Assembly: GCA_041392065.1 (NCBI GenBank) | Contig: JAWKMU010000002.1 | Location: forward strand, 625,130-689,129 | Origin: CAJQLB01 sp041392065 | Lineage (GTDB): Bacteria > Bacteroidota > Bacteroidia > Flavobacteriales > Flavobacteriaceae | DNA: 64,000 bases | Direction: 5' to 3' | Part shown: in pieces, positions 15,734 to 25,302 of the stretch | Numbering within the stretch: position 1 is the stretch's first letter | Layout of the letters: each line of letters begins with the position of its first letter | Program-made: the position numbers and the translations under genes | The notes under the pieces: generated by a model | The model's input: the letters and a program-made list of their open reading frames with translations, nothing else | Told to the model about the DNA's origin: nothing | Databases searched by the model: none

Positions 15734-16627
15734 ATGATTCGTTTCTTAGATGCCTCAAGAAACTTATATCCTACCGCAATTGTTATAATCTTATTAGCTT
15801 TTTTTATTCAGAGTTGTGATTCTGAAATAGAAGAAGGTGTTATGAAAAGTGACCTTAACAAAGATGTCGAAATGGTGACCAATTATGGTACTATTATTAT
15901 GAGGTTGTCTGACGAAACACCAAAACACAGAAACAATTTCATTAAACTAGTCAATCAAAAATTTTATGATAGCTTACTTTTTCATCGTGTTATTGAAAAC
16001 TTCATTATTCAAACTGGTGATCCTGAAAGTAAATTGCAAAACTCAGATAAAGAATTATGCGATTCGGATTTACCATACAAAGTTCCAAAAGAAATAAGCA
16101 CTAATTTATTTCATAAAAGAGGCACTCTAAATGCTGCAAGAGAAGGAGACGACAATAATCCTGAACAAGCATCAAGTAGTACTCAGTTTACAATTGTACA
16201 AGGTCGTGTTTATAACGATAGCACTTTAGATGTTGCTTTGGGGAGAATTAATAAATGGTTGGCTTATAATAAAGTAATTAATCAACCTGAACAAAAAGAA
16301 AATAGAGAAAAATTAGGCTCTTATGAGTTTTACACAGAAAATAAAACGGCTTACGACTCTATAAGCAAACTATTAGACTCCTTGGCAACCATTAAACTTG
16401 AATCTATAAAAAAATACAGTTATCCTGAAGCACATCGTGAAGTTTATAAAACCATAGGTGGAGCTGCCCATTTAGATCAAAACTATACTGTTTTTGGAGA
16501 AGTTGTTCACGGCATGAATGTAGTAGATAGCATTGCTGCTGTAGAAAAAGAAGGTTCAAAACCTATTAACGATGTCAGAATCATAACTGCAAAACTCATA
16601 AAACGAAAAGAATACGAAAAACAATAA
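15734..16627 (+). CDS. cyclophilin-type peptidyl-prolyl isomerase lipoprotein
   Basis: The 297-residue protein begins with a hydrophobic export segment ending in IQSCDSE (lipobox-like; Cys28). The cyclophilin domain includes LSDETPKHRNNFIKLVNQKFYDSLLFHRVIENFIIQTGDP (FHR catalytic Arg), RGTLNAAREGDDNNPEQASSSTQFTIVQG, and near the end YTVFGEVVHGMNVVDSIA. Between the last two lies an insertion of roughly 80 charged, helical residues (about 175-250) not found in minimal cyclophilins. It likely assists folding in the periplasm. It starts an apparent five-gene run; the next gene begins 11 bases later. Confidence 0.9.
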   Translation: MIRFLDASRNLYPTAIVIILLAFFIQSCDSEIEEGVMKSDLNKDVEMVTNYGTIIMRLSDETPKHRNNFIKLVNQKFYDSLLFHRVIENFIIQTGDPESKLQNSDKELCDSDLPYKVPKEISTNLFHKRGTLNAAREGDDNNPEQASSSTQFTIVQGRVYNDSTLDVALGRINKWLAYNKVINQPEQKENREKLGSYEFYTENKTAYDSISKLLDSLATIKLESIKKYSYPEAHREVYKTIGGAAHLDQNYTVFGEVVHGMNVVDSIAAVEKEGSKPINDVRIITAKLIKRKEYEKQ

Positions 16628-16638
16628 GCAAGTTAATT

Positions 16639-17190
16639 ATGAGAAACTACCTTTATATATGCTTCATTTTATTTTCAGCATGCAATCAAAACTTAGAAAA
16701 CGCAAAAGCCATTGAACCTCTTTACGATTATGATGTTGAAGAACGCCTAAAAGAGTTAAATATCACTTTAATACCAAGTCCACCACCAGTTGCAAATTAT
16801 GTCAATGCTGTTAAAACAGGTAACCTCATGTTTTTGGCAGGAAAAGGACCATCAAAAGCTGAAGGTGGATACATCACAGGAAAAGTTGGTGTGGATTTAA
16901 CTGTTGAAGAAGGCTATGAAGCGGCAAGACTGACTGCAATTGCCCAACTATCTGTTTTAAAGCACGAATTAGGAGACCTTAATAAAGTCGTTAGAATTGT
17001 AAAAGTATTAGGCATGGTCAATGCAGATAGTACATTCACAAATCATCCTGAAGTTATCAACGGATTTTCAGATGTAATGGTCGAAGTTTTTGGATATCGT
17101 GCTAAACATGCAAGAGCTGCTGTTGGTATGGCTTCCTTACCTCGAAATATATCAGTTGAAATTGAAATGATTGTTGAAATTCAAGAATAA
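16639..17190 (+). CDS. RidA/YjgF-family lipoprotein
   Basis: The 183-residue protein carries a lipoprotein signal (MRNYLYICFILFSACNQN, Cys15), followed by a long-form RidA domain (LNITLIPSPPPVANYVNAVKTGNLMFLAGKGP, GEEGY-like EEGYEAARLTAIAQLSVLK, and the RAAVGMASLPRNISVEIEMI end carrying the conserved Arg). Cytosolic RidA deaminates reactive enamines and imines; the PPVANY variant is the longer YjgF/Endonuclease L-PSP type common in peptidase operons. Export as a lipoprotein is unusual for this fold. Gene order with peptidases and a nitrilase suggests a role in envelope nitrogen compound turnover. Confidence 0.86.
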   Translation: MRNYLYICFILFSACNQNLENAKAIEPLYDYDVEERLKELNITLIPSPPPVANYVNAVKTGNLMFLAGKGPSKAEGGYITGKVGVDLTVEEGYEAARLTAIAQLSVLKHELGDLNKVVRIVKVLGMVNADSTFTNHPEVINGFSDVMVEVFGYRAKHARAAVGMASLPRNISVEIEMIVEIQE

Positions 17191-17211
17191 ATTAAAAACC
17201 TTAAACAATAC

Positions 17212-18729
17212 ATGATTAAAAAAATAATACTATTAGCTGTCACTTTTTGCTATGCAACAACTTACGCTCAGGAAAAAGAAAAAGAGGAAATAAAACCAAT
17301 TCCAGAAGCACAATCGTTTGTTACCAACCACCAAGGTGTTTTTGGCAACACAACTATAAATTATACCGCAACAGCATCTGAAACCTATTTAAAGGATGAT
17401 GATGGTAATCCTGTCGCATCTATTTGGTCTGTAGCTTATACTAAGAACAAGGACAAAAGTTCAAATTCCTCAAACCGACCTGTGACTTTTGTGTTTAATG
17501 GTGGTCCAGGTTCGGCTTCAGTTTGGTTGCATATGGGACTTTTTGGTCCTCAGCTCGTTAAAGTTGATTCTGAAGCCAAAGAAGATGATGGTGCTGCTCC
17601 ATACGATTTGGTAACAAACAATTATGGCATTTTAGACCTTACAGATCTTGTTTTTATTGATCCTGTTGGAACTGGCTACTCTCGTGTGATTGGTAAAGGA
17701 AAAGTTGAAGATTTTTGGGGACTTATGGAAGATGCCAATTCTGTTGCAAAATTCATGCGTCAGTGGATAACCGAAAACAAACGTTGGAACTCTCCTAAAT
17801 ATATTGCTGGAGAAAGTTTTGGTACTACACGAGCTGCTGCTGTTGCCAACGTTCTGGAAGATGAAGGGCAAAGTATGGCTTTAAACGGTTTAATTCTAAT
17901 CTCGCAAGCCTTAGATTATGCTGGCTCAACATCCTCTCATTATAACATTACTTCTTATCTAACATATTTACCAAGTATGGCTGCAACAGCTTGGTATCAT
18001 AAAAAAGCTGGGCAAAGTAAAACTTTAGAAGCGTTTGTTGAAGAAGCTCGAAACTTTACTTATAATACTTATGCTCCTGCTCTTTACAAAGGTACTTTGC
18101 TAAGTACTTCAGAAGAAAACAATCTTGCTGAAAAATTGTCTTATTTTATAGGATTGGACAAAAACTATATTTTAAGATCAAACAATCGCATTTTGATGCA
18201 TCGTTTTCAAAAAAACCTACTAGCAGATCAAGGCTTAGCTATAGGAAGGCTCGATGGTCGCTTTATGGGTGATGACGCAGATGATGTGTCTGAAGGTCCA
18301 AGTCTTGGCGATCCTTCATCCTATCAAATTGATGCTGCTTACACAGCTGCACTTAACCATTATTTAGCCGAAACTTTAAAAGTTGAAATGGATAGACCTT
18401 ACTTAATTTCAGCTGGTGGCGAATTGTACGGAAAATGGAGATGGCGACCAGTTCCTGATGGTCAATACTGGGAACCAATGCCAGTAAACACGGCAGAAAT
18501 GTTAGGTGAAACCATGCGAAGAAATCCAGACATGAAAGTTTTGGTAGCAAGTGGATATTACGACCTTATCTGTCCTTTTTTTGATACAGAATATACATTT
18601 TCCAGAAACGGAATTGTTAAAGAACGTGTTACACTAACCTATTATGAAGCTGGACATATGATGTATGTACATCAACCAGATTTGGTAAAAATAGCCAAAG
18701 ATATTCGAGATTTTTTAACTCAAAATTAG
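17212..18729 (+). CDS. S10 family serine carboxypeptidase
   Basis: The 505 residues start with a signal peptide (MIKKIILLAVTFCYATTYAQ). The alpha/beta-hydrolase fold of family S10 shows VTFVFNGGPGSASVWLHMGLFGPQ (oxyanion region), the nucleophile Ser202 in AGESFGTTRAAA, the Asp in VASGYYDLICPFFDTEY and the His in YEAGHMMYVHQPDL. It should remove C-terminal residues from peptides in the periplasm or outside. The end touches the next gene with no intervening base, so both are surely co-transcribed. Confidence 0.94.
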   Translation: MIKKIILLAVTFCYATTYAQEKEKEEIKPIPEAQSFVTNHQGVFGNTTINYTATASETYLKDDDGNPVASIWSVAYTKNKDKSSNSSNRPVTFVFNGGPGSASVWLHMGLFGPQLVKVDSEAKEDDGAAPYDLVTNNYGILDLTDLVFIDPVGTGYSRVIGKGKVEDFWGLMEDANSVAKFMRQWITENKRWNSPKYIAGESFGTTRAAAVANVLEDEGQSMALNGLILISQALDYAGSTSSHYNITSYLTYLPSMAATAWYHKKAGQSKTLEAFVEEARNFTYNTYAPALYKGTLLSTSEENNLAEKLSYFIGLDKNYILRSNNRILMHRFQKNLLADQGLAIGRLDGRFMGDDADDVSEGPSLGDPSSYQIDAAYTAALNHYLAETLKVEMDRPYLISAGGELYGKWRWRPVPDGQYWEPMPVNTAEMLGETMRRNPDMKVLVASGYYDLICPFFDTEYTFSRNGIVKERVTLTYYEAGHMMYVHQPDLVKIAKDIRDFLTQN

Positions 18730-19653
18730 ATGAATGTAAAAGTTGCAGTAGTACAAGATTCACCTGTTTTTTTTGATAAAGATAAAACACTTCAAAAAGT
18801 TGAAATCATTGTTAAGGAATATGCTAAACAGGATTACAATCTCATTGTATTTCCTGAATCGTTTATTCCAGGATATCCTCGAGGATTTTCGTTTGGTGCA
18901 ACGATTGGAAATAGAACAGATAAAGGCAGACAACATTATGCAGACTATTACAATAATAGTGTCGATTTAGAAAGTGTCGATTTAAAACGATTGGAAACCT
19001 TATCAAAAGAACAAAACATTTACATCGTTATTGGAGTAACTGAAAAACAGCAAACCAATGGTAGTTTGTACTGCTCAATGCTTTACCTCTCTCCTACTGA
19101 TGGCTTACTTGGTGTTCACCGAAAAATTAAACCAACTGGAACCGAACGTTTGGTTTGGGCTGAAGCTGGAGCTGAATCCTTAGTTACTTTTGATACTAAA
19201 ATTGGCAAACTTGGAGGCCTTATCTGCTGGGAAAACTATATGCCTTTAACTCGTATGAGTATGTATTTAAAAGGTGTAGAAATTTATATTGCTCCAACAG
19301 CAGATTCTCGTGAGCAGTGGACAGCCACTATGCAGCAAATTGCTTTAGAAGGTCGTTGCTTTGTATTAGGCTGTAATCAGTACATGACTACTTCGATGTA
19401 CCCAGAAAAATATAAAAATGAAGTTGCCAACCAACCAGAAAAATTTTGTTCTGGAGGTTCTGTTATTGTGTCTCCATTAGGAAAAATTGTAGAAGGACCA
19501 TTATTTGATAAAGCAGGAGTTTTAGTTGCTGATTTAGATTTAGAAGATATTAAACGTAGTAAGCTGGATTTTGATGTGATTGGACACTATGCTCGAAACG
19601 ATTTATTTGATTTTAAGGTAAATGGGCAACCTGACATTAAACGAGAGAACTAA
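18730..19653 (+). CDS. nitrilase / carbon-nitrogen hydrolase
   Basis: The 307-residue cytosolic enzyme has the Glu-Lys-Cys triad of the nitrilase superfamily: Glu43 in FPESFIPGYPRG, Lys134 in HRKIKPTGTERLVW and Cys166 in GGLICWENYMPL. The RKxKPTxxERxVW segment and the CWENY nucleophile elbow are those of true nitrilases (branch 1, nitrile to carboxylate and ammonia), rather than amidases. The substrate is unknown. It has no signal peptide, unlike its operon partners. Its 3' end is free, and the next gene starts 13 bases beyond it. Confidence 0.9.
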   Translation: MNVKVAVVQDSPVFFDKDKTLQKVEIIVKEYAKQDYNLIVFPESFIPGYPRGFSFGATIGNRTDKGRQHYADYYNNSVDLESVDLKRLETLSKEQNIYIVIGVTEKQQTNGSLYCSMLYLSPTDGLLGVHRKIKPTGTERLVWAEAGAESLVTFDTKIGKLGGLICWENYMPLTRMSMYLKGVEIYIAPTADSREQWTATMQQIALEGRCFVLGCNQYMTTSMYPEKYKNEVANQPEKFCSGGSVIVSPLGKIVEGPLFDKAGVLVADLDLEDIKRSKLDFDVIGHYARNDLFDFKVNGQPDIKREN

Positions 19654-19666
19654 AAAACTATCAATC

Positions 19667-21013
19667 ATGAAAAATATAGGTCTAATATTAATTCTGCTTG
19701 TTTTTAGTTGTTCAAAAAGCACGGAAGAAACTTATAATCTAGTTATCACTAACACCAACCTTATTGATGGCACTGGCTCAGAAATTCAACCTAACAAAAA
19801 CATTTATATAAAAGATGGCATCATTGTAAAGATTGATTCTGGAGAAGCTAAACCTAATAAAAATGTTGTGGATGGTACAGATAAATATGTAATACCTGGA
19901 TTATTTGATGCTCATGTTCATACAACAAACTATCAACGAGATTTACCATTATTTGTGCATTTTGGAGTTACTTCCATATTTGTAACAGGTGGAAGCAAGG
20001 CAACCAACGACTATTATTCAGAAATGAGAGCATTTGGCAATGATACTTTAGTTACTGCACCCAGAGTATTTCATACATCTCAACACTTTATTACAGAAGG
20101 AAGTCATCCAGTTAAAACGTACTCAACAAGTAATTGGATTGATGGCGAAACCTATTTTACAATAAAAGATACCATACAAATTGAAAATTTAGTTAGAGAA
20201 GTAGCTCAACAACCTATCAAAGGGATTAAGCTTACCATTGAAGATGGTCCAGCACCTCCATTTATAGAACGTATTCCTCAAGAATTTGTAACCAAAATTG
20301 CTAAAGAAGCTAAAAAAAATAACACTCGAGTTTTTGCTCATGTTAGTGATAACATCGAATTAAAAATGGCTTTTGATGCAAAAATTAACGACATTATACA
20401 TTATGTTGGTGTAGATATAGATTTTGAAAGAGATACTGACTTATTAGATTACATGTACAACAATGATGTGTCCATTGTAACAACTTTAATGATAGATAAA
20501 AGTTTTCTGTATCCATTATACAAAGATTGGATTAACACCATTGAAGCCATTGATTTATTTAATAAAGAGGAAGTTGCAAGTCTAAACGACTCATCTGAAA
20601 TTGAAAGAGCTAAACGATACACCAACATGTTAGTCAATGAATTTAATATTGAAGAACCAATATTCCAAAATTTAATTGTATCTCAAGTTCAGGACATAGA
20701 TGAGCTTTATAAAAATGGTGTAAATATGGTTATTGGGACAGATACAGGCAATACTTATATTTTTCCTGGCTACAGTGTACACGAAGAAATGCAACTCATG
20801 GAGTTAGGTGGTATGCAACCAATAGACATTATTAAAATGGCAACTCATAATGCTGCAAAAATGCTAGATGAGTTAGATAATTTAGGAACCATCGAAACAG
20901 GCAAAATAGCTGATATGATTTTATTGAATAAAAACCCTTTGGAAACTATTAAAAACACCCTTTCAATTAATACAGTTATTAATGATGGAATCATTCAAAA
21001 ACGGTTAAAATAA
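19667..21013 (+). CDS. amidohydrolase-family lipoprotein
   Basis: The ATG at 19667 is chosen because it yields a lipoprotein signal (MKNIGLILILLVFSCSKS, Cys15); an upstream in-frame start would overlap the nitrilase gene. The 448-residue protein is a metal-dependent amidohydrolase: FDAHVHT (HxH metal ligands), a Lys in IKGIKLTIEDG, AHVSDN and DIIHYVGV (further His), GTDTGNT (Asp) and the composite beta-domain ends. Members are imidazolonepropionase, prolidase or cytosine deaminase-like; the substrate is not clear. It closes the 15734-21013 run. Confidence 0.88.
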   Translation: MKNIGLILILLVFSCSKSTEETYNLVITNTNLIDGTGSEIQPNKNIYIKDGIIVKIDSGEAKPNKNVVDGTDKYVIPGLFDAHVHTTNYQRDLPLFVHFGVTSIFVTGGSKATNDYYSEMRAFGNDTLVTAPRVFHTSQHFITEGSHPVKTYSTSNWIDGETYFTIKDTIQIENLVREVAQQPIKGIKLTIEDGPAPPFIERIPQEFVTKIAKEAKKNNTRVFAHVSDNIELKMAFDAKINDIIHYVGVDIDFERDTDLLDYMYNNDVSIVTTLMIDKSFLYPLYKDWINTIEAIDLFNKEEVASLNDSSEIERAKRYTNMLVNEFNIEEPIFQNLIVSQVQDIDELYKNGVNMVIGTDTGNTYIFPGYSVHEEMQLMELGGMQPIDIIKMATHNAAKMLDELDNLGTIETGKIADMILLNKNPLETIKNTLSINTVINDGIIQKRLK

Positions 21014-21207
21014 ATTAAAAGTTTATTCCGACTAAGCCCAGACTGTATAATCTGAACGACTAGGAATCTTGTAATTATATTTTTCGCTTGCTTGGATAGA
21101 TATACTCAATTAAAACTTTGCTTTTATTTTTGTAATGTTCAAAATAACTTAACTCAGATCAAAGTTGAAGCATTAACATAGCAATTAAAATTTAATCTAA
21201 AAACCTA

Positions 21208-21238
21208 TTGCCCATTTCTATTCTTTATAGTACTTTTA
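21208..21238 (+). promoter_or_regulatory. promoter candidate for relA/spoT gene
   Basis: TTG (21208-21210) and TACTTTTA (21231-21238) are 20 bases apart. The last base differs from TAnnTTTG. The ATG follows only 4 bases later, so initiation here would give an almost leaderless mRNA. The rest of the 229-base gap (21014-21207) shows only a weak hairpin with arms CAGA/TCTG and a direct repeat CGACTA. Confidence 0.35.
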
Positions 21239-21242
21239 GTTT

Positions 21243-23450
21243 ATGACAGATGTTGAGATTGAAAAAGAAAATGCAGCCATTGCAAAAGAGTACAAAGAAC
21301 TCTTACAAATTAGCTATCGAATGCTCACTGATGATGACAAAAAACTCATCAGAAAAGCATTTGATGTTGCTGTAGATGCACATAAAGAACAACGTAGAAA
21401 ATCTGGAGAAGCCTATATTTTTCATCCCATTGCAGTAGCCAAAATCGTAGCTTCTGAAATTGGGCTGGATGCGACTTCAATTGCAGCAGCTTTGCTTCAT
21501 GATGTGGTAGAAGACAATGCAAATTATACCATTACAGACATCGAACAGCTTTTTGGGCAAACCGTTGCCAAAATTGTAGATGGACTCACAAAGATTTCTT
21601 CTCTAAAAAAAGACATGGATGTTTCTTTACAAGCGGAGAATTTTCGTAAAATGTTGCTTACCTTAAATGACGATGTTCGAGTAATCATAATCAAAATAGC
21701 AGATAGGCTCCACAACATGCAAACAATGGAGTCCATGCGTCCTGATAAACAAGTCAAGATTGCTTCAGAAACCTTATACATTTATGCTCCTTTAGCACAT
21801 AGAATAGGACTCTATAACATTAAAACCGAACTTGAAGACCTTGGTTTAAAATATACAGAACCTGAAGTTTACAATGACATCTTAACCAAGATGCAGGAGA
21901 GCAAAGAGCAGCAAGACAAATACATTAAAGAAATTAGTGAAGTGCTAAAAAGTTCTCTTGACAAGGAAAAACTAAACTACGAAATAAAAGGACGACCAAA
22001 GTCAATTTTTTCTATTCGTAGGAAAATGATAAAACAAGGTGTTTCTTTCGATGAAGTTTACGATAAGTTTGCCGTTAGGATTATTTATAAATCAGACATT
22101 GAGAACGAAAAGTTTTTGGCATGGAAAATTTATTCCATAGTAACAGATCATTTCAGACCAAATCCAATACGACTTCGTGATTGGATTTCTTCGCCTAAAT
22201 CAACAGGTTATGAAGCTTTGCACATCACAGTAATGGGTCCAAAGGGTCGTTGGGTTGAAGTGCAGATTAGAAGTGAACGCATGAACGAAATTGCCGAAAA
22301 AGGCTATGCTGCCCATTATAAGTACAAAGAAGGAGGTGAAAAAGAAGATAATTTAGACACATGGATTAGCAGACTACAAGAAGCGTTGGAAAACCCAGAA
22401 GGAAACGCTGTCGACTTTGTAGAGCAATTTAAACTTAACCTCTACTCTAAAGAAATTTATGTTTTCACTCCTAAAGGTGACCTAAAATCGCTCCCAAAAG
22501 GAGCAACACCTTTGGATTTTGCTTTCAGTATCCATACAGAAGTAGGTATGAAAACCAGAGGAGCCAAGGTAAATGGAAAATTAGTGCCTTTAAGCCATGA
22601 ATTGCAAAGTGGAGACCAAGTTGACATTCTTACCTCAGATACAGCAAAACCTAACTCAAACTGGTTAGATTATGCAACCACTGCAAGAGCAAGAAACAAG
22701 ATAAAATCTTCGCTAAAAGAAGAAAAGAAAGAAATAGCTGAAGATGGTAAAGAAATTTTACGCAGAAAACTAAAACAACTCAAAATAACCTTAAACGAAA
22801 AAAGTGTTAATGAGCTCGTAAATTATTTTAAACTTAAAACAAGTCTTGATTTGTTTTATCGAGTAGGCATTGGGTCTATAGACAACAAAATGCTTAAGGA
22901 TTATGCTTCTTCAAGAAGCAATGCTTTTGTAAGTTATATAAAAAGTAAAATTCGTAAACCTACTGTCTTACCTGACATTGATAAGGACGAAATTACATCC
23001 AAATACGATCTACTTGTTTTTGGAAAGGAAGAAGAAAAACTGGATTATAAACTGTCAAACTGTTGTAATCCAATACCTGGAGATGATGTTTTTGGCTTTT
23101 TAACCATTAACGAAGGTATTAAGGTGCACAAAAAAAATTGCCCAAATGCTTTGAGTTTGCAGTCCAATTATGCTTACAGAATCATTCCAGCAAAATGGAT
23201 AGACTCAACCCAGCAAGAGTTTACTGCTGTTATAAAAATGACAGGAATTGATAATTTAGGATTGGTAAACGAGGTTACAAAACTCATTTCAGATAGCATG
23301 CATGTTAACATTAAAAATATAAGCTTTGATACAGATCATGGTGTTTTTTCTGGTAAAATAACTGTGGTTGTAAAAAACAATAACTTGGTAAAAACCCTGA
23401 TGGAGCGTATAAAAAAAATTAATGGCATAGAAAAGGTGCACAGAGTATAA
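21243..23450 (+). CDS. bifunctional (p)ppGpp synthetase/hydrolase RelA/SpoT
   Basis: The 735-residue Rsh enzyme makes and degrades the stringent-response alarmone. Domains in order: HD hydrolase (about 45-200; HPIAVAKIVA, LLHDVVEDN with the HD pair, and KIADRLHNMQTM), synthetase (about 240-360; GRPKSIFSIRRKM, then FDEVYDKFAVRIIY), TGS (about 405-465; YVFTPKGDLKSLPKGATPLDFAFSIH), a helical region, a CCNPIPGDDVFGF zinc-finger-like segment, and a C-terminal ACT domain (about 660-735). Both catalytic motifs look intact, so it is bifunctional. Its length and domain order are standard. Confidence 0.96.
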   Translation: MTDVEIEKENAAIAKEYKELLQISYRMLTDDDKKLIRKAFDVAVDAHKEQRRKSGEAYIFHPIAVAKIVASEIGLDATSIAAALLHDVVEDNANYTITDIEQLFGQTVAKIVDGLTKISSLKKDMDVSLQAENFRKMLLTLNDDVRVIIIKIADRLHNMQTMESMRPDKQVKIASETLYIYAPLAHRIGLYNIKTELEDLGLKYTEPEVYNDILTKMQESKEQQDKYIKEISEVLKSSLDKEKLNYEIKGRPKSIFSIRRKMIKQGVSFDEVYDKFAVRIIYKSDIENEKFLAWKIYSIVTDHFRPNPIRLRDWISSPKSTGYEALHITVMGPKGRWVEVQIRSERMNEIAEKGYAAHYKYKEGGEKEDNLDTWISRLQEALENPEGNAVDFVEQFKLNLYSKEIYVFTPKGDLKSLPKGATPLDFAFSIHTEVGMKTRGAKVNGKLVPLSHELQSGDQVDILTSDTAKPNSNWLDYATTARARNKIKSSLKEEKKEIAEDGKEILRRKLKQLKITLNEKSVNELVNYFKLKTSLDLFYRVGIGSIDNKMLKDYASSRSNAFVSYIKSKIRKPTVLPDIDKDEITSKYDLLVFGKEEEKLDYKLSNCCNPIPGDDVFGFLTINEGIKVHKKNCPNALSLQSNYAYRIIPAKWIDSTQQEFTAVIKMTGIDNLGLVNEVTKLISDSMHVNIKNISFDTDHGVFSGKITVVVKNNNLVKTLMERIKKINGIEKVHRV

Positions 23451-23458
23451 AAATAGTT

Positions 23459-23466
23459 TAAATTTG
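23459..23466 (+). promoter_or_regulatory. -7 box upstream of fur
   Basis: TAAATTTG, an exact TAnnTTTG, starts 9 bases after the relA/spoT stop and 19 bases before the fur ATG. No TTG is correctly spaced upstream, so read-through from relA/spoT may also contribute. Confidence 0.4.
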
Positions 23467-23477
23467 TCCTGAAATTT

Positions 23478-23930
23478 ATGAGTGCTAATACCGAAAATAC
23501 CAATCAGGAAATTGTAAAAAATGTCTTCACAAAGTTTTTAGAAGGTCATGGACACAGAAAAACTCCTGAACGTTACGCCATTCTTCAAGAAATTTATGAT
23601 ACTCAAGAGCATTTCGATATCGAATCGCTTTACATTAAAATGAAGAATAAAAAATATCGTGTTTCTCGTGCAACGCTTTACAATACAATTGAATTGCTTT
23701 TAGAGTGCGCTTTGGTCAGAAAACACCAATTTGGTAAAAACCAAGCACATTACGAAAAGTCTTATTTCGACAAACAACACGATCACGTAATCCTAACTGA
23801 TACTGGAGAAGTTGTAGAGTTTTGCGACCCAAGAATCCAATCCATAAAAAAAACAATCGAAGAGGTTTTTAATATTGACATTCATAACCATTCACTCTAC
23901 TTTTACGGAACAAAAAAACAATCAAACTAA
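23478..23930 (+). CDS. fur: Fur-family transcriptional regulator
   Basis: The 150-residue metalloregulator has an N-terminal winged helix (about 15-90: GHRKTPERYAILQEIYDTQEHFDIESLYIKM, then YRVSRATLYNTIELLLECALV). A metal-binding dimer domain follows with KQHDHVILTDTGEVVEFCDPRI. The structural CxxC zinc pairs of E. coli Fur are absent, leaving a single Cys in the C-terminal domain, as in many Bacteroidota members. It is probably a repressor of iron uptake, though a Zur or PerR role cannot be excluded from sequence. It is followed 8 bases later by purA. Confidence 0.88.
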   Translation: MSANTENTNQEIVKNVFTKFLEGHGHRKTPERYAILQEIYDTQEHFDIESLYIKMKNKKYRVSRATLYNTIELLLECALVRKHQFGKNQAHYEKSYFDKQHDHVILTDTGEVVEFCDPRIQSIKKTIEEVFNIDIHNHSLYFYGTKKQSN

Positions 23931-23938
23931 TTTAAATA

Positions 23939-25210
23939 ATGGCAGTAGATTTACTACTAGGACTACAATGGGGAGACGAAGGCAAAGGGAAAATTGTTGA
24001 TGTGCTTACCTCTAACTACAATATTATTGCAAGATTTCAAGGAGGTCCAAATGCTGGACATACACTTGTTTTTAATGGCATGAAACATGTGTTGCATACC
24101 ATTCCTTCTGGAATTTTTCATGACAATGCAAAAAACTTAGTTGGTAATGGTGTGGTTATAGATCCTGTTATTTTTAAGAAAGAACTTGATAAGTTAGAAG
24201 AACAAAATGTAGACTATAGAAAATCATTATTAATTTCTAGAAAAGCTCACCTAATTTTACCAACTCATCGCTTGCTTGATGCTGCAAGTGAAACTGCTAA
24301 AGGAAAAGCCAAAATTGGATCAACACTAAAAGGTATTGGTCCTACATACATGGATAAAACTGGAAGAAACGGAATACGAGTTGGCGATTTAGAGTTATCT
24401 GATTGGAAAGAAAAATATCGTGCTCTTGCCAACAAGCACGAAGCGATGATAGATTTTTATGATGTAAACATTCAATATCAATTAAAAGAATTAGAAGCAG
24501 AGTTTTTTGAAGCTGTTGAAGTATTGAAGTCACTCACTTTTATAGACTCTGAAGAATACATATACCAAGCTCAAAAAAATGGTAAGACTATTTTAGCTGA
24601 AGGTGCTCAAGGATCTCTTTTAGATATTGATTTTGGCACTTATCCTTTTGTAACTTCATCTAATACAACAGCAGCTGGTGCCTGTACAGGCTTAGGTGTA
24701 GCACCAAATCAGATTGGTGAAGTTTTCGGAATTTTTAAAGCTTACACTACTCGTGTTGGCTCTGGTCCTTTCCCAACTGAATTGTTTGACGAAGTTGGAG
24801 AAACCATGGGAAGAGTTGGTCATGAGTTTGGTGCCACAACAGGTCGTCGTCGTCGTTGCGGTTGGTTAGATTTAGTAGCTCTAAAATATGCTTGTCAAGT
24901 AAATGGTGTTACACAACTTATGATGATGAAAGCCGATGTACTTTCAGGTTTTAAAAACTTAAAAGTATGCACTGCTTATAACTATAAAGGTGAGACCATT
25001 ACTCACTTACCATATAACATTGAACCTGAAAATGTAACTCCAATTTATTCAGATTTTAAAGGCTGGAAAGAAGATTTAACTCAAATGGAAAACGATAGTC
25101 AATTACCTAAAGAGTTAAACGACTATATTGATTTTTTGGAAAAAGAATTGGAAATTCCAATTAAAATTGTCTCAGTTGGTCCAGATAGAAAGCAAACTAT
25201 TTTTAGATAA
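23939..25210 (+). CDS. purA: adenylosuccinate synthase
   Basis: This cytosolic GTP-dependent enzyme makes adenylosuccinate from IMP and aspartate in AMP synthesis. The 423 residues include the GTP-binding loop GLQWGDEGKGKIVD (8-21), the family signature GGPNAGHT, GIGPTYMDKTGRNGIR, the IMP-binding TSSNTTAAGACTGLG, and the aspartate loop TTGRRRRCGW. Length is typical and all key residues look intact. It is co-directional with fur, and the 92 bases to the next gene contain a bulged hairpin (25233-25263) without a T-run. Confidence 0.97.
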   Translation: MAVDLLLGLQWGDEGKGKIVDVLTSNYNIIARFQGGPNAGHTLVFNGMKHVLHTIPSGIFHDNAKNLVGNGVVIDPVIFKKELDKLEEQNVDYRKSLLISRKAHLILPTHRLLDAASETAKGKAKIGSTLKGIGPTYMDKTGRNGIRVGDLELSDWKEKYRALANKHEAMIDFYDVNIQYQLKELEAEFFEAVEVLKSLTFIDSEEYIYQAQKNGKTILAEGAQGSLLDIDFGTYPFVTSSNTTAAGACTGLGVAPNQIGEVFGIFKAYTTRVGSGPFPTELFDEVGETMGRVGHEFGATTGRRRRCGWLDLVALKYACQVNGVTQLMMMKADVLSGFKNLKVCTAYNYKGETITHLPYNIEPENVTPIYSDFKGWKEDLTQMENDSQLPKELNDYIDFLEKELEIPIKIVSVGPDRKQTIFR

Positions 25211-25302
25211 GCTATTAAATCAATTCTTGTTAGTCTTAAAATATTGCTAATGTGCAATAAGACATCAATATTATAGTTACTTTTACTACAAAATTATTAA
25301 GC

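Noticed and set aside
21014..21207. A structured RNA or riboswitch in the gap before relA/spoT
   Set aside because: Only a weak hairpin (CAGA/TCTG) and a short direct repeat were found; no conserved fold I recognise.
25233..25263. Hairpin after purA (TATTGC/GCAATA, outer GTCT/AGAC) as a terminator
   Set aside because: It has a bulge of about five bases and no T-run, so termination is not supported.
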